64,000 nucleotides of DNA from NCBI GenBank assembly GCA_016785225.1, contig JAFBJZ010000880.1, positions 3,720,001 to 3,784,000 of the forward strand, read 5' to 3'. Positions 1 through 13,899 of the stretch are shown here, piece by piece. Source of the DNA: Psettodes erumei (lineage: Eukaryota; Chordata; Actinopteri; Pleuronectiformes; Psettodidae). How positions within the stretch are numbered: position 1 is the stretch's first letter; each line of letters opens with the position of its first letter. The notes beneath the pieces are model-generated. The model did not search any database. It was given only the letters and a program-made list of their open reading frames with translations, and was not told the origin of the DNA. A program made the translations under genes and the position numbers.

Positions 1-3000
1 GGCACGCATGCACACACAGACCGACAACTGCTTTGTCTATAAATGGCCATTCTTAATTTGTAAATCAGATGAAGCCAGAACACAGGCGGGGGGGTGACGA
101 GTGCAGGGTGAATGCAGGTCCTGGTACACATATTTTACGCCATGCTACAAACATGATATCAGACATGTTATGTAAGGACTTATGACAACACTTTTAAATT
201 ATTTTTGGCTACTCTGTACAACACATGCAAATGCCCACGTCTCCACATGGGGCTTAGAGCACAGCCAGCAATTCACCGAACTTGACTGAAAAAGACAGTA
301 TACGTTGTGACGATTTGTCATCCGTCTGGTGTTATATTTTTTTGTTTTAACAAAACCTGTACCATCAGGACCACAGTGCTGTTCTATCTAAATCTAAAAT
401 AAAATGGAAAAAGTTACTACCATTAACATCAATATAAGTACACTTGTAATACTATAGCTGCACATTTTTAAAAAAGACCAAATAGATGATGCATAATTCA
501 CATCATCTGTGCAGATTATTACTATTTTTGCATGAACAACAGATGGAATTATCTTACACTTGCTGAGTCTTTTTACTCTTCTAAGCGTTTAACATGCATT
601 AATACAGTGGATTTGAGGACAAGTTGTCACAGACAGGTGTATATTTTTTGCAGTGCAGAGGGTCTGATCAGGCGAACAGTATGGGTGTCCTCCCTGACAT
701 TGTAAAGAGGTTTCTGCAAGCACAACACTTCTGCTGTTTGTATTTAGTAGTCGGGCACTTTTTAGAGATCACCCGTCAGTGTCAAGTACTGTGACATCGC
801 CCCCTCAGGATTTTCTCTTGATCATGTTTTTCTCAGAGGCTTTTTAGCTACTACTTTCTACTGTGTATTACAAAGGACGGGTTTCATTCCAGAAATTCAA
901 TCAGACACCAGGTGTTTAACACAAAACATCAAGTTTTCAGATGGATTGAGCTTTGTTGGGTTACATTAAAGGGGAGGCAGCAAAACATATAGAAAGCTCC
1001 TGAGTACTGCAATATACTGCTTGGTTTATGAGGTGACTGAAGTAAACATTCACTTTAAATTTGAAAGGGAAAAACAGTTGCCCCCCCACCCTCTGCCAAC
1101 ACCCCAGGAAGCAAAAAAACACCCACCACATCCTGATTATATGTAACTGGTCTCCATGGTGACCTCAGAGCCTTCTGGAGCACAGTACAAGGCATCACAC
1201 AAACGCACACACAGACACATTTTCATGCTGAAACATAAGCACACACCAGCCATAATCTCTTTGTGTCAAAATTGGATTCTGGTAATTATCCTTCTGTTAA
1301 ATTCATTCTGCTAAAACTCTTGGGGACAGGCTCAAGCTTATGTTTCTCATTATGATCCCTGTGTGTTTGTGTGTGCGTTTTAATGACAGTGTGTGTGCTT
1401 GCATAACTGTAGGTGCCACCGCAGTCATGGAGCATTCAAAATGGCAGTCGCTCCCCCCCAGCACTCGTCTCCACCTGTTGCCACACCTCAAGGATGGGAC
1501 ATATACGCACAATGACAAATGGAGAGAAATAAAAGAGTAGAACGGTGCAGTTGTAATTCAGCCATGTGCGAGACCATCCCTGGCAACACCCTAAATGAGT
1601 TCTCCTGTCCCCCATGGCAAGATGGAGCACCATTGATAAAGCTGAGCCGTGGGCCCCAGCCTACTAGTTTACACTGCTACTAAATCACAGTTGACTCCTG
1701 CCTGCCTGTCGGCTACAGGTTCAACAGGAGGATGAACTACTGTGTTTGTGTGTGTACTCATTGCAAAGAGAAACTGGTTTTCAAAAAGCCAATGGTCAAA
1801 TTTTAAGTTTAAAACTTGGTTAAGGTTAATGTAAGTTTCTGGTGGATTCATGTTAAGTCTTGCATTGTCCACGTCTGAGTGTGTGTGTTGTTTTTTTTTA
1901 CTGTAGCTGAACTAAGCCTGCTCTTCTCTACTATTCCTTAAAGCTGAGTATTTTTATGAGTGTTTGAAAGTGGATATGAACCCCCCCATTTCTATAAGCA
2001 ATCCAAGAGAGGGACTTTAATGGGACTCGTAATGGATTCCAGTTGACACCGACTCGATCACCATTAGGTATAAGCTGTTCTCCAACTCCCTCTCTGCGTT
2101 TCATTTGTTGTCCATAATGTGCATTTAATGACAGTGTTTAATTGTCATTCAGACTTCCTGTTGTCACTTTTGGCCATGGCCACTTATGACTTTAATTGAA
2201 CATTGGCTCAGCACGTATGCACATTATTGAATTAAGATAATCACCCGAAAAGTCGGGAAATAACTTTGCCAAAAGTCAGTTGCTGTCAACCAGAGAAAAA
2301 GAGGGAGGGCTTGGCTGTCAAATCATGGTAACTCTAGAATACTTGAATACAACAAATGTAATTGAGTACATGTCTTGATTTGGGGTTTGATTACCATTTG
2401 AAAGCATGCAATGCTTAGATATTTACTTTCTTCACCTTTTATAAACTGATACAAAATGGGGAGGGGGGGTTGTTAATAAAATACAATACTTCAGACTAAG
2501 TCAAAAGAATGTACTGAGCCACATTTCTTGAAATGCAGATAAGGCCTCTCACACCATCTCTGTCTTTGTCCCAGGAGCTGAAGAAGTTAAAGTGTTCAGG
2601 TGCTGCTGGGTTCATTACCAAATGCGAGCTTCCCTGCAATTAAGCTTCATTTCACTGTGTTTAACACAATCATATCTGATGAGCTGTGGTTTTGGAGCTG
2701 CCAGCATTGGCACTGCTCTGAAAGCTGCTCTGTCATCGTTTGGTGAAAGTCAAGCTGCGAACTGCTTTTGATGGAGCATACGTGGCATGCAATCTGCTTC
2801 AGTGTCACTTCAGTTCACTCGCAGGTTGTTTGGTGAAGAAAAGACTATCTGAATGTAAGGATGAGAGCAGGAGTATGCCTGTGATTCCATTTATATTTTT
2901 CAACAATCCTGATAGTTGAATGGGTATAACTGCTTTAAGTAAGCTGCTGAGAGGATATTCAAGTACAATAATCATGCCAGGATTTACTTTGATATGCTGA

Positions 3001-3992
3001 TTACAATCACAAATACATACACTACTTGTGTGATGTTTATTTCCTTTGAAGTATTTTCATTAGCGTCTATTAAATTTGTACATTTGCATATCAGCCACAG
3101 TGCTTATTAGGGCCCGAGCACTGATTTAATTCTGAATTTGTCTTTTCATATCTATTCCAAAGCATGACTACCTACAGTAGGTTATGACAGTTGTAAATGC
3201 TCTTGAGTAATTATTCCCAAATCATCCCACTATCGGCCACTGATCCCAGCAGGTGTGCTCCAGCAGCTACCTCCCAGAGGATTTAAGTAATTTAATTTAA
3301 ATGACTTTTTAAAAATCTTTTCTACACCATTTATCATCCTATGGCCCCTTAGATTTATTGTGTGGGTCTTTGGTGGGGACTGAAACCCTAGGTTGGGGAC
3401 CTCTGGAATGCAGTAGGCTGAAGTGAAAAGATTCTAATTGTAAAATGTTTCAGTAACAATCCAATAATGTCATATATTTAATGGGATATCAGTCACGGGT
3501 ATTTTTTTCTGCAAGTATATATAGCTGATAATCAAATTTTAAATTAAGAGCTTTTTTTTACTGTTGTCTTAATACTTCTACTTAAGGATCTCAATGCTTC
3601 TTCTACCCCTGGAGTAAGAGTAGAGTGAGTCAAGAACAATACATCTTTGCCCATGAAAGATGAATAGATTTAGTTTCAGAGATGTAAATTGATTCTCATC
3701 TTAAAAATCCAAAGATATTCAATCTTTCCCCTTTAATGCATAATGTTCTTCTACTTTCCAGGAGAGGAAAAAAACAAACTATTGCCCTTTTCCTCCCATA
3801 GCCATGCACCTCCTACCTCACCCCCTACTGGAACAACATTGAGCTACAATTAATTTATTACTGGAAACACTGCGTCCTTTTCTACCTTTCTTCTGTCGAG
3901 AGGCAACTGAAGGAGAGTTCAAAGGTGCAACGAAAACCAAAAAAAGAAAGGAAGAAAGAGGTCCATGTCTGTGTGTGTCTTCCAGGTGAGAG

Positions 3993-3994
<2 letters not shown>

Positions 3995-4029
<35 letters not shown>
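3995..4029. repeat. CA/GT microsatellite
   Basis: This is an uninterrupted run of CA dinucleotides of about 35 bp in intergenic DNA, followed by degenerate ACAT copies. No gene context. Confidence 0.95.
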
Positions 4030-4034
<5 letters not shown>

Positions 4035-5849
4035 ATACACAGTCCACCCACTGCTCATAAAGCCATTGTTATGAATAAGTAATGACTTCAGCTGGAGTCC
4101 CAGAGCTATTACCTTTCTGAGGAGTTTCTGTCAAATATAGAGACAGTGTTTACAGGAGCATGAAGAAGTGGATTATTACATCACCACTAACCTCTGCCAC
4201 TGGCCATCCTTTGTCAATGTACAGTATGTACAGCACAGAGGGAGCTAGCACCACACTGTTGGGCTTCTGTTTTGATCTTTCATCAAAGATCGGATATGGC
4301 TGCGTAGTTTCTTGCTTTGCAGCCTTGAGGGGATGGAGGTGCCTCCAGGTGGATTTCTGTGGGGCTGGTTCAGGTTGAGCATATGCACTCATTCACTCTC
4401 ACAGTCATGTAACTCTGCTCACGAGTGCACCTTTGTCGTCCTCAGTCACCCTGTGCTTACCAAGCTCCGTGGGCCTGGAAATGTTGAAGCCATCAGAGAC
4501 CTAAGGAACTTTTTTGTGTATACAACCAGGAGGAATAGGAATGAGTCGTCTTCTTGATCCTTTTGTGCTTTTAACACTCACATATCTCCTCATGCAAACG
4601 GCAAAGTCTTTCGTCTCACAGTCAGGCATCAATGGGCCAGCACTGATCACCTCTGATAATTTACCAAATGGAGCGCAGCACAGCTGGCCAATTCAACACA
4701 GTCATGTGTGAAAATTCACAGTGGAGCCCATCGTGAGATCATCACGAGAGCTGTGTGAAAAGAAGTTTAGTCGTCCGAAACAGAGATCTCACCAATTTAG
4801 GTTTTGTGCTTATTTATTATTCCTGCCCTTCCTTTTCTATTTCTATGAGTAAAAAATATAGCACATAATAACAAGTAACATGTAACTGATGTGTACAAAC
4901 TACTGAGGAGTGGGTACAAGCACAGAAAGTACAATGTTTGCATGTCAGGAGTCAGCAGGCCATCGGCTTGCACCAGGGGAAGTGAAGTGGCACAAAGCTT
5001 TGTTTTGGAAAAGTGAATTGTGCGAGCTTTGTCAGTAAATCGCTGAGTTACTGGCAGTAATACACAACCCCTGCACGTATAATGATAATGGTTTACACTC
5101 CTGAGAGGAAAGATCATACGAAATGCACCTTAATATGATATATAAGACTTTCACTTCAATACACTTTTCCCACTAGCTGCACCGGTACTGCAGTGCTAAT
5201 GAAGGAAACGCTTAGTGAACAGTAGGATCGTTAAGCTGGGGAAGGAGAAATAGCGTAGAGTCTGGTGAGGATGACAATGATGAGGGTGGCGGTGTATGGA
5301 TATTTGCTGGATACAAAGGCTCCAGCCAAAAAAAAGGACAGAAAGAGTAAACCGAGGTATTTGCTCCGCTCTACCCAGCAAGGATGGTAAATGTGTCCCC
5401 ATTCCCCCCCTAATGAGAACACACTGGCAATAATGTTAAAGCCCGGAGCCACGAGAGAGGAAGGGAGAACAAGCGCAGCGCCGTGTGTGTTGGGGTGATA
5501 CTTGTGTGTATGTGTGTGTGTGTTTCTTGGGGGAATCTGTGGCGCGTTATAGATTGGAGAACAGGCCTGTGCAGTGAACAGATTAGAAAAGCAGCCCTGT
5601 TTTCCTCGAGATGCTGCTCATTGTCAGCAAGTGCTGAGTCTTGAGAGAGCACAGTAGAGAGACATAGAGAGAAAGACAAGAGAGCCAGGTTGAGAGTCAG
5701 GATGATGGAAGTATCCCATTCATCAAAATTGTGATGATAAATGTCAAGACTGTGGTTAAACCTGCTATTTTGCACCACAGTGGCGAAAACAGAGCAGAAA
5801 AGGCACTAATGGAGACTGGATTCATATGTGACGGACAGAGATACTAATG

Positions 5850-5876
5850 ACACACACACACACACACACACACACA
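5850..5876. repeat. CA/GT microsatellite
   Basis: A run of CA dinucleotides of about 26 bp lies in intergenic DNA. Confidence 0.95.
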
Positions 5877-6461
5877 TGCAGCGGGTCCTTTACTGAAGTG
5901 TGCTGTCAGCATCAGTACCGCAGTTATTCATCAAAGCCTCTCCTTCTCTTTTCGCCTCTCTGTCCTCAGCTCTCCCTCACACACATGGCTGCACTGAAAG
6001 TGGCCTGATGATGAATGTGATGAATGGAATTAGAACAAACGACCACGATCCACTTACGTTTTGTTAATCCAATGAGATTATAGGTCAAAGAACAAGGGAC
6101 CGATGTGAGATTTAATTGCCAGTAATGGTGGCTTTGCATCAATTCTGCCAACAGTTTGTTGACAGTATAATTCTGGGGAAGGATTCTTGGGACTTGGTTG
6201 CACGTAATAATGGTCTAAATGAAATGAAATGAAATGAGTATAACCCCCAACCCTTTAGTTATTGGTGTTACACCTGTCAAGTTTATTGACAAGTGTAAAA
6301 TAAAGACAGTTAATTCAAGAGTTCCTTGATTGTCCGTTCTTGGATTTCTGTATGAAATGTGAGAGTGTAGTGTGACTGTGATGGAGGGGGAGTCCAGTCC
6401 AGTGTGTGTTTGGAATGGGGTAATAAATTAGTGCAGTGTAGTTTACCTTCATGGAGAAGAG

Positions 6462-6490
6462 GGTATGGATATGTATGGATATGTATGGAT
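6462..6490. repeat. Short tandem repeat, decamer x3
   Basis: The decamer ATGTATGGAT is repeated about three times with near-perfect identity. No coding context is visible. Confidence 0.8.
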
Positions 6491-9400
6491 GCCTGTTTTC
6501 ACCTGGACAGGTAAAACGGGCAGATTTATCTATTTTCAACATGAGTAGCTCAAAAACACTGTCTCTGGCTGACTTTTTAATGTTTCCAATTGACTACTGC
6601 AGGGAGTGAGCTGGTCAACCAGATATGCTAATGTTTGAAGCTCATGATAGAAACATGCTAATCAATTTCCCCACCTTTTTCCCCCACAAGTTTAGCTAAG
6701 AGCCTGTTTCAAGTTCATAGAGTTTCAAGACTCTCGATGTATTCAGTGTTTCTTTGTCTACAGCGTGAGACAAACTGCTTCAACATAGGCGTAAATTCAA
6801 ACCTTGACAAATCTGCCACACCACGTTAAGGTTGCTCAGATATGACCGGACAGTTACTGTTCAGGAGGGGTTTAGCTAAGTTATTGTCTTGAATAAAGGC
6901 TTAATGGGGGGCTGGAAAGTTGAAGAAAACTATATGAGTATTTGAGTGATTCCAGCACCGAGGGGGGTCATCAAGGGCTTCCCTCAGTGAAATGAGTTTC
7001 ATTTCACAATAATTTAATCCACAAGAGCATGTCACATTAGAGACTGAATCAGGAAGGATGGTGTAATAATAGACATCTGCAAGCAAGTTGGACAATGTAA
7101 TCCTAAATAAGCATCGGCATCAGGGACTAATCATTTTAAATGATTCCGTGGGGCCTTGGAATTTAATTGGAAGCGGGGCTGAATTCAGTAAAAAAAAAAA
7201 AAAGATTGCGAGAATGTATTACTAAATGACACATCTCAATTGGTTAGAGTGTGACGATGAAATGCTTATCATGAGTCAATTACAGTGCCATGTGACAGTC
7301 TGAAAGTGACTTCAGCCCTCGCAGACACACACACGCGCTGTCGTACTGTCACGCACATGCCTGAAATGCCACTGAAGCGTTTCCTTCCTCCTGTTAGGTA
7401 ACAGAGGGGTTTGCACCCTCAGCACTGGGCACCTGCACGCGTCCTTGTCAGGAGAGAGACAGAGAGAAATCGCTAAGAAAAGACGCTGACGTCAGAACAC
7501 TCACACAGACACACGCAGCTCCTGTCTTTCTCCCTGTCTACCTGTCTGTTCTCTCCTTCTGTCCCTCCTTGTGAGGGGGGACAGTCTCTTCACCTGATGC
7601 CAACATTTCAACCGCGACCACTTAAGGAAATAAGCTGCTGCTGCCATCTACGCATTGCTCTTTACTGCCACCTCGCCAGAGAGGAAGGTGGGGATGTCCA
7701 CCTTACAGGAATGCATCCCCCCATTAAGTGATGAGAGCGCAGTTGCCAAAACGGGCAATGTTTATCACCACAGGAAGCCTTTAAAAACAGTTGAACATGT
7801 TCAGTTACAGTGGGTGCCTCACAGGACAAATTGTAGCAGCTTAAAAACTACCTGCTTTATGCATCTGCTCCAGGGCTTCGGGGCGAAAATGAGCCACCGA
7901 GTCTCATTACTGTTGGAATATATTCAGGCCCCAGGTTTGCTGCATGGCGACTGAATAAAACACACTAAATTAAGAATATGCAACATACACACAAAAAAAT
8001 CAAACAACGCAGGTCTTACAGTTTTAACACCCTCTCTTTAAAATTAGGCATTGGTAGTAAAGCAGCACCCACCTTAAGGTTCTCATTGTGTAAGATGATG
8101 CTTAAGTGGTGCATATTGCCAAACACATTTTCAATCAGACCAGGACAAAGCAGTTGACACATCCTGTAGTTTGGGAGCCCCTGGGCATTTGGCCACTTTT
8201 CCCAGTTGCTAATCCAGCCCTCACACAGCTTTTTAAAAATTAGTTTCAGACAAGATTTGCCACACACACAGTTTTTTAACTGTAAGTGATCATCAGCTGA
8301 TTTGAAACCAATGCGCAGTCTGACAGAATGAGGAAAAGCCAGTGGTCAGCTGATCCACAGAATCAGGAGCTCTCTGACCTAGGCTCTGTCAGTTTCAACA
8401 ATTCTGGCTTGTATTATTTGCATGTTACAAGAGCTGCAGTACAAATACACAATACAGTACAACAATACTTACAATGTAGGGTTGTTCGAAGGTTAGAATA
8501 GGACATAAACTGGTAAAGTGCTGCTGTATTGACATTGTTGGGGTGGTTTAGGAAAGAGCATAGCAGGTATTGTCCCTCCTGAGACACACTCTGAAAACAG
8601 AGGATGTCAATCCTCCTGAGGATCTGTCAGCAGTATCCTCGAGCATGACACTGACCTACCTATCTCTTCCTGCAAAATAGGCTGCTTTGGTTCCTCATTG
8701 TCCCACTTACCAAATACACTGTGCTCTTCTGCACAAGCCAGGACTGGGCCTACAATCTTCCTATGTCACTGTTCACTATGTCACATGTAACTGAGGGGTT
8801 GGGTATAAATATTTAGCAGTGTACATACAATGAAGTGTCTTTGAATTGTTGAAGAGATGAGAGTGGCGAACAGTTTTAGTCCCAAGAGATTGGCTTTAAA
8901 ACTAAATCACAGCACCAAGGAGAAAAGGGCCAAATATTCACAAAGAGAGGAATCTGATGATGTCAGCAGCTCTTTGAGTGGTGCTTCTTTTTCTTTTTTC
9001 TGATGGCACCATGCATGAGCGTGTGCACGTGAGAGTGTGACTATATGTGACATTGCGGAGGTGCCACTATGCCAAGTTGAAACGATTCAGTTCAACATCA
9101 GGGGGACTTGAGTGAGGTAATGGGCTGAAACTCTTTTTATTATCTCCATATCACACTCTTGACACTTTTCTTTCACCCCACCTCTTCCAACATCCGACTT
9201 AAATTCTCTCCCTGTCTTCACTTCTCGAGTATTCACATTTTTACCCCACACATTCCTTTCTATCCAATTTCTTCTATAATTTCTCACCTCATTTCGCCCA
9301 GGATCCTCCTTCATCTTAATTCGCATGACTCAACCATAAATATTCTTCTGCCCAACACACACAAACACACAATCATCCAGTGTAATTAAACAGTTCCAGG

Positions 9401-11764
9401 GGCAGTTTGGGGGGGGGGGGGTAGCAGTGAGAGGAAGCAAGGAAAAAGTGAGCGATAATGCCTCTTCAAAGCAGCTCCAGACTCGTTCATTCCCTCGCAG
9501 CTCCAGATGGATTAAGGCCACTTCAGCCTGCCTTTGGCTCCTCACACAGCCCAAAAAGCTCTTAAGGCCGAATGTTTCTTGCAACACTCCAAACTCTCAA
9601 CACCCAACGGAAAACAACCCATCAAGTACAAAAACTGATCACTATGAACCCCACACGGAGTGCTGCACACTCATTATAAGGAATACGAGAGTAATATAGG
9701 GATATCTCGCTACAATTTGAGGTTAATTAGTCAAATCTTTTTTTTTAACTGCTGCTCAAGCTGTATATTAAGATGAGTCAACTCTTATAAGGCATTGTTC
9801 ACAAACCGGTGGGATTATTATTATTGAAGCAGTTATTATAGGAACCTATGCACAACTCAAGTTTTTGCACAACCTGATTTCTCACTAACTCAATTGAATT
9901 GAATACCTATAGACGTGTTTTATTTTATTCAAGGGTTATTGGATAGAGTGTTATTCATAAAACTTAAGGCTACTAGTAATATTAATAGTAGTTTAAAAGC
10001 AAACCTAAAGCAACTGTCTGCTAATGTATATGCCGTAATAGCTTCATAAAGCCATAATACATCAATGTTGTGTTTACAGCCTGTTTTGGTGCACTGGGAC
10101 CAAAAAGTCAATACAGGTTTTATTGTGTTTATCTAATAGAGTGGTGTGAGTCAGGCTATTAGCTAGTTTTGCGGATGTGGCCACCACATGGATATGCATT
10201 ATACAGAAGCTCTCTATGATAATAGACATGTAAGATCAAAAATGCCAGGGTAAAGTAAAGTTCTCGTAAACTTGCTACTGATTACTGATAAGAGTAATGT
10301 AGTGTTGTTGGGGGTGACCTCATGCAGTTTGTACAGAAGTCAAACAACAAGCTTCCTCACCTCTTCAGCAGTTTGGAAGTTATTCCTCTCATTCGTGAAC
10401 ATCCACATCAAATCTGCACACACTTTATTTTGATTGCACCAAATGCATTCTCTACAGGAAGTTTTCCAAAGTATATAAATCTCTCAGCATCACGGCCCAT
10501 GAAGAAAACAGATGAGCCTGACAATAGGTGAAAAGGCAAAGTCATTTTTGCATGCTGGAGCTGCTGAATGTAGAGGTCACAGGAGGAGATTTTGCTCATC
10601 TGAACCAAAGCTGAGTGATAAAACTGTCAGTGGCAGAGCAAAAGAGATATGACTGTTGTCGTCTCGAATCGTTCTCATAACCTTCAGCCAGAGACAGTGA
10701 AGAGCAAAGAGGAGGAGTGACATGGAGGGGCACTTCTGCCTCTTCTCATTGAAATGAAAGAGACATTAAGAGGCCCTTGTTGGGAATGTAAATTATGTAT
10801 CGATCTGTGTAACCTATGGCCACTTCTTGTCCCTGGGTCCTTATATGTGAGAGCAATAAATGTCATTGTTCCACACTGCGGGGGAAACAGTGGCTCTAAT
10901 TTATCCTTGATAAGGTGCGCATGTACTGTAGGACCCCTGTTTCCTCTTTATTGACTGGACAGTGTATATTCTATCTCCTTTTAGTAGACCATATAGGACC
11001 TACATTTTCCTATTTGGACCAGGTACAACATTTATTCCATTTTATCTACCAGCGAGACCCATGGGCCCTTCTATTCTGAATGACACCTATTAAACTCAGG
11101 ACTGGTTTCCTGCTTATGCTGGTTGCACCCTTGATTTTTTCTTAATTGACCTGTATAGTTCTGGGGAACAGATATGACGTCAATGATTTATGCACATATG
11201 TAAGAATTCCTGCTTCTTGCTTCTTTCCAGACTCAAGAGAATGTGCTGAATGAAATGTGCAAGAAAATGAATGAACATGTGGATTATATTCTCCTGCAGG
11301 GCTTTGTTTTGCTGCTGTGCCATCATTTCACTTTAAAAAAAACAAAATGTTAAATGCATATTAGTATTAAATATTATTACAAGACAAAGTCTGATTGTGC
11401 TAAACTTTTTTCAGACCCTGCAGGCCCACACTTTTGCCCCTGATGTAAATCCCAAATTCCTAACTGCCCCACACTATGTGTCACTCCCTCTCTCTAAAAG
11501 TCTTAGCTCTGTGAACTAATCCAGTCCATTCAAACTGATCCCTGGGTAGAAATTAAATCCATGTGGGAGGAGGAACTGGATGTCAATTTCACTGTGGAGA
11601 TATTCTTCACAGACTCCATTCATCTTCTTTCTGTGCCACACATGGAAATATCTCGTGCAAAATTCTTCCTCAGTTTTATTTGGCCAAAGTCCAACAGAAA
11701 ACACAGTCAGGTCAGGTTTTATGCACTGCAGGTGTCCTTACTAATCACAAGCACTATTACTTCT

Positions 11765-12139
11765 TGTTACGGCTGAGGTTTGGACCACAAAGTGTAGGAG
11801 ACCAGAGACAACGGTTTCCAAGTTTTTAACGCCTTAGGCAAAAAGGTTCACAAAAATCACTTCATGGTTATGGACATAACCATGCAGTGAAGGCAGGAGG
11901 CAGGCTGGCCACAGTCTTGAGATAGCTGGTAACAAGGCAAGGCACACACAGGACAGGGTGGAAAATCATCTGGCAGAGTGTGAAGTCATGACCGGGTTTA
12001 AATTGAGGCAGGGTGATTACTGGTGATGCTCGACAGGTGTGAGTCTGGGAGGCCAGCTACACCTCCTGTCACAACCTGAACAGAAAGGAAACAAATGGGA
12101 GGGGAAAGCAGAAAAGCAACAAAAACCCAGACCATCACA
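11765..12139 (-). repeat. Complete 3' LTR of the gypsy-type element
   Basis: This 375-bp LTR begins TGTGATGG and ends CCGTAACA on the minus strand. It is preceded on that strand by the purine-rich GGGGTGGG, which fits a polypurine tract for plus-strand priming. Its terminal ~95 bp (12045-12139) match 13900-13995, with about six substitutions and one indel by eye, so the insertion is not recent. Confidence 0.88.
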
Positions 12140-12159
12140 CCCACCCCAATGGACACCAC

Positions 12160-12342
12160 CTGGCAGCCTCCCAGGCTTGTCTGGGAACTCCCGGTAGAAG
12201 TCAGTGAGTAGACAGGGTCCAAGATGAGGGCCTTGCTCACCCAAGACCTCTCCTCTGGATCGTATCCCTCCCAGTCAACGAGGTACTGGAAACCACGGCC
12301 CCGCCAGCAGGCGGCGGACTGTGAATGCAGGATGACCCTCAA
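12160..12342 (-). pseudogene. Chromodomain end of pol (gypsy-type relic)
   Basis: The minus-strand frame contains the chromodomain motif YLVDWEGYDPEERSWV at about 12230-12290, with the aromatic residues and acidic turn typical of chromodomains fused to the C-terminus of Ty3/gypsy integrases. The domain binds modified histone tails and directs insertion. It is followed by a tail that runs to the polypurine tract. It is not in one frame with the integrase core, so it is a remnant. Confidence 0.85.
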
Positions 12343-12859
12343 TGAGCTGGGGGGGGTGGCTTGGCTGGAGGGCTCTTCACAACAGGTATGAACAGAGACA
12401 CATGGAAGGTCGGAGGGACTTTCAAAGCGGGAGGGAGCTTAAGCTTAACAACACTGGGGTTTATGATGCGTTCAATGACGTATGGCCCAATGTACCTGGG
12501 AGCTAGCTTGCGTGAATCAGTTTGAAGAGGGAGGTCATGTGATAAGAGCCAAACCTCTTGCCCAACCAGTAATCAGGAGCAGGGGTCCAGTGTTGATCTG
12601 CCAGTCATTGGTTCTGAGTTGCTGTCCGTGTCAAATCTGCTCGGGCTTCTCGCCAGACTCAGCGGGCACGGTGTAGATGGGCCTGGACTGAGGGGACGGC
12701 AACTTCGGACTCCTGGCTTGGAAATAAAGGAGGTTGATACCCATGGGAGACCATGAAGGGGGACATCCCTGTGGCGGTGCTGACCAGGGAGTTGTGGGCA
12801 TATTCAACAACCCCTTACCCAAGGCAGGTGAGTGGACCAAGAGGCTGGGAGATGAGAAG

Positions 12860-13235
12860 CCACACATCATAGGGCTGCCCCTAGGTCTTGGTTTGCCCGC
12901 TCCATCTGGCCTTTGGTCTGTGGGTGGTAACTGGAAGAGAGGCTGGCCGAAGCCCCCAGAGCTTGACAGAATGCTTTCCAGACTTGGGAGGCAAACTGGG
13001 GACCCCGGTCAGAAACAATGTCCTGGGGGATACCATGGAGAGAAAACAAATGGAGCACGAGAAGGTTAACAGTTTCTAAAGCTGAGGGAAGTTTAGGCAG
13101 AGGTACAAAATGGACAGACTTGGAAAATGGACAGAAAAATGATCAACAATGGTTAGTATTTCCATCCGATGGGGGCAAGCCAGTAACAAAATCCACAGCA
13201 ACGTGCGACCAGGGGCGATGAGGAATGGGCAAGGG
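12860..13235 (-). pseudogene. Integrase catalytic core fragment (gypsy-type relic)
   Basis: Minus-strand frames show the three parts of a retroviral-type DDE integrase core: a first acidic motif (AVDFVTGLP, near 13190-13215), the second (IVSDRGPQF, near 13000-13025), and the glutamate segment after SSYHPQTKGQMERAN (near 12890-12920). The first motif is in a different frame from the other two. The upstream zinc-binding domain is absent. Such integrases insert reverse-transcribed element DNA; this one is broken and inactive. Confidence 0.88.
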
Positions 13236-13350
13236 AACATTAGCTGTTCTGTAATCACTGTCATCGTCAGTGAAACTGTCATCCGCACCTGAGTCTATCA
13301 GAACTTGAATGGGCAAGGTATCATGTAACCAGCGCAGTATACCTTGGACT
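13236..13350 (-). pseudogene. Aspartic protease fragment (gypsy-type relic)
   Basis: The minus-strand frame reads LPIQVLIDSGADDSF; the DSG triad is the active-site motif of retroelement aspartic proteases. After about 15 more codons the frame passes directly into the integrase core (PHRPWSHVAVDF), which marks the junction of a large deletion that removed reverse transcriptase and RNase H. Confidence 0.82.
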
Positions 13351-13399
13351 TGGATCCTTTTGCTTTTTGAAGGGGTAGATGTTAAGGAAGCATGGCTCA

Positions 13400-13899
13400 C
13401 CAGTGCTCCCCTGCTGGCTGATGAGCCTTCCCTTTTGGACAGAACCGGACACTTGGCCCAGGGATGTCCTTCCTGGGCCCAGTAGAAGCACAGACCAAAG
13501 TGGTAATGACATTGTCTCTCTGCTGGAGTCAGTCTGGCTTGTCATAGCAGCATGGACTCCTCAGCGTTGGCCGGTGGTTGTGCAGCTTCCTCTGGGCAAC
13601 CACTGGAGGCTCTCGAGGAGGTTGAAAGCTGCTGGTGAGGACTGGAGGTAGGGGAGGAGAATCTGGATCTCCGCCTCTCAGCCTTCTCCCTTTCTCCGTC
13701 TTTCCCTGAGTTTATTGTTGAGTCGGGCGGCTAACTTGATGAGTTCTTCTAGGGTAGTAGTTTCATCCCTAGCAGCTAGCTCATCCTTTATTTCCTCCGA
13801 CAACCCCTTTAAAAATACTCCCTGTAAAGCTGCCCGATCACACCCACACTCAGCAGCTAAAATGTGGAAGTCAAGTGCATACTGGGAAACTGAATGAAC
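13400..13899 (-). pseudogene. Gag fragment with degenerate zinc knuckle (gypsy-type relic)
   Basis: The minus-strand frame around 13690-13899 matches fish Ty3/gypsy Gag (SQYALDFHILAAECG, then GVFLKGLSEEIKDELA). Farther on, near 13440-13500, is a CCHC-like segment reading CFYWAQEGHPWAKC, in which the second cysteine of the knuckle is a tryptophan, so metal binding is probably lost. The 5' part of gag is missing, because the frame begins immediately after the 96-bp LTR stub. Confidence 0.82.

Larger units (their letters stand above)
1..11764. other. Intergenic DNA upstream of fndc5, no gene recognised
   Basis: I find no reading frame here with recognisable protein similarity and no run of spliceable exons. 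All open frames are short (under about 125 codons) and low in complexity or unconvincing. The stretch holds microsatellites (CA runs at 3995-4029 and about 5850-5876), a run of 13 G at 9409-9421, a three-copy decamer at 6462-6490, and unique-looking AT-rich DNA. A possible fragment of a teleost repeat beginning GGGCCCGAGCAC lies near 3112. Distal enhancers of fndc5 could lie here, but nothing in the single sequence shows them. Confidence 0.6.

Noticed and set aside
8470..8500. TTCGAAGGTTAG resembling a tRNA T-loop
   Set aside because: No matching acceptor, D or anticodon arms can be built around it.
12734..13069. Plus-strand open frame of 111 codons
   Set aside because: It is antisense to the integrase fragment of the gypsy-type element, which reads convincingly on the minus strand.
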